Source: Betaproteobacteria bacterium (lineage in GTDB: Bacteria; Pseudomonadota; Gammaproteobacteria; Burkholderiales; Usitatibacteraceae). Taken from it: a stretch of 8,084 bases of DNA. Under the pieces are notes generated by a model. It worked only from the letters and a program-made list of their open reading frames with translations. It was not told where the DNA came from and ran no database searches. The DNA lies in the NCBI GenBank assembly GCA_012274175.1, contig JAAOZZ010000349.1, positions 1 through 8,084 of the forward strand. Reading direction: 5' to 3'. Positions within the stretch are counted from its first letter, which is position 1. Every line of letters starts with the position of its first letter. Both the position numbers and the translations under genes were made by a program. Below are positions 7,207-8,084 of this stretch, piece after piece.

Positions 7207-8084
7207 ATGAGCATGGAAAGAAAACGCGGCGCGGACGCATTGGCGCAAGCCCTCGATATCGCCGGCGTCGCGCGCGTGTTCACGCTGTCGGGCAACCATG
7301 TCATGCCCCTCTTCGATGCCACGCTCGACGCGGGCATCGCGCTCCTCCACGTGCGCCACGAAGCGGCCGCGGTGCACATGGCCGACGCCTGGGCACGGCT
7401 CACGGGAGAAGTGGGAATCGCCCTCGTCACCGGCGGTCCGGGGCACGCGAATGCCGTCTCGGCCCTCTATACGGCCGCGATGGCCGAAGCGCCCGTGGTG
7501 CTGCTCTCGGGACACGCGCCCAACGACCAGATCGGCCGGGGTGCATTCCAGGAAATGCGCCAGGCCGACGTGGCCGCCCCCCTGTGCAAGGCAGCATGGG
7601 CCTGCGCCGGAGCGCAGGATATCGCCGCCGATTTCGCCCGCGCCGTGCGCATCGCGCGCAGCGGCCGGCCCGGGCCGGTGCACCTGAGCCTCCCCACCGA
7701 TGCGCTCGAGGGCGGCTGCGCGATGGATCGGATGCCGATGGCGGCGGACTTCGCGCCGGAGCCGATGGCGCTCGATGGGGCCGATGCGCGCGCATTGCTC
7801 GAGCTGCTGCGGGCCGGATCCCGTCCGCTGGTCGTTTGCGGGCCCTCGTGCATGACGCGCGCGGGGCGCACTTCCATGACAGCGCTCGAGGCCGCGGCCG
7901 GAGTGCCCGTGGTCGGGATGGAGAGTCCTCGCGGCATCGCGGACCCGAGCCTGGGCGCCTTCGCCGAGGTCCTCGCCCGCGCCGACCGCGTGCTCCTCGT
8001 GGGCAAGCGGCTCGATTTCACCCTCAAGTTCGCTGCCGCTCCGGCGTTCGACGCCCGGTGCGAATTCCTCCAGGTGGACGCGGA
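7207..8084 (+). CDS. Thiamine-diphosphate enzyme, acetolactate synthase-like (5' part)
   Basis: This is the N-terminal 292 residues of a thiamine-diphosphate-dependent enzyme of the acetolactate synthase / 2-hydroxyacyl-CoA lyase superfamily; the frame is open at the right edge. The N-terminal pyrimidine-binding domain covers about residues 5-175. It shows the catalytic, cofactor-activating Glu52 in RHEAAAVHMADAWAR, a VTGGPGHANAVSAL loop near 75-88, AFQEMRQ, and the closing GRPGPVHLSLPTD motif. The central domain begins near 190 and continues past the window. The early motif reads LSGNHVMPLFDA, not the GxPGGxxLPLYDA of standard acetolactate synthases, which points to a sideline subfamily rather than IlvB/IlvI. 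The cofactor diphosphate-binding GDG motif is beyond the edge. The start at 7207 is not secure: an in-frame ATG at 7213 is an alternative, and no strong ribosome binding site is seen. The true substrate is unknown. Confidence 0.9.
   Translation, partial: MSMERKRGADALAQALDIAGVARVFTLSGNHVMPLFDATLDAGIALLHVRHEAAAVHMADAWARLTGEVGIALVTGGPGHANAVSALYTAAMAEAPVVLLSGHAPNDQIGRGAFQEMRQADVAAPLCKAAWACAGAQDIAADFARAVRIARSGRPGPVHLSLPTDALEGGCAMDRMPMAADFAPEPMALDGADARALLELLRAGSRPLVVCGPSCMTRAGRTSMTALEAAAGVPVVGMESPRGIADPSLGAFAEVLARADRVLLVGKRLDFTLKFAAAPAFDARCEFLQVDA

Noticed and set aside
7138..7683. Minus-strand open frames opposite the thiamine-diphosphate enzyme
   Set aside because: They are antisense to a gene with recognisable family motifs and carry no motif of their own.

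Overview
The window looks like chromosomal DNA of a GC-rich proteobacterium, most likely a betaproteobacterium. The evidence is strong GC bias at third codon positions, a Calvin-type class II fructose-bisphosphate aldolase C-terminus, an IPTL-CTERM surface protein, and uvrB divergent from an AspB-type aminotransferase with a low-molecular-weight tyrosine phosphatase nearby. The lineage is inferred from gene style and neighbourhood; no search was run.

Layout. The left edge holds the 3' end of an aldolase gene (+ strand). Facing it is a minus-strand run: uvrB (2020-4050), a DUF3494 ice-binding-like protein with a C-terminal IPTL-CTERM sorting signal (973-1797), a low-molecular-weight protein tyrosine phosphatase (400-933), and a small unrecognised ORF coupled to the phosphatase by an ATGA overlap. 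That small ORF only closes sensibly if one base is removed from a G4 run. uvrB is divergent, across 123 bases, from a class I aminotransferase (4174-5391, +). The aminotransferase is convergent with, and shares its CTAG stop tetranucleotide with, a soluble PAS-PAS histidine kinase (5388-6950, -; GTG start). A tRNA-Leu(UAA) gene (7042-7125, -) lies upstream of the kinase. A thiamine-diphosphate enzyme of the acetolactate synthase-like group (7207 to the right edge, +) is cut by the window end.

How it fits together. Most genes are housekeeping or general metabolism: glycolysis/Calvin cycle, excision repair, amino-acid transamination and translation. The accessory-looking element is the DUF3494/IPTL-CTERM gene. 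It is visibly less GC-rich than its neighbours, has its own candidate promoter and sits in a 222-base gap after uvrB. It encodes an exported protein probably handled by an exosortase-type system outside the window. The histidine kinase has no response regulator beside it. I see no CRISPR array, insertion sequence or phage gene, and no convincing new multi-gene system. The best leads are the IPTL-CTERM insertion between uvrB and the phosphatase, and the frameshifted coupled ORF at 178-403.
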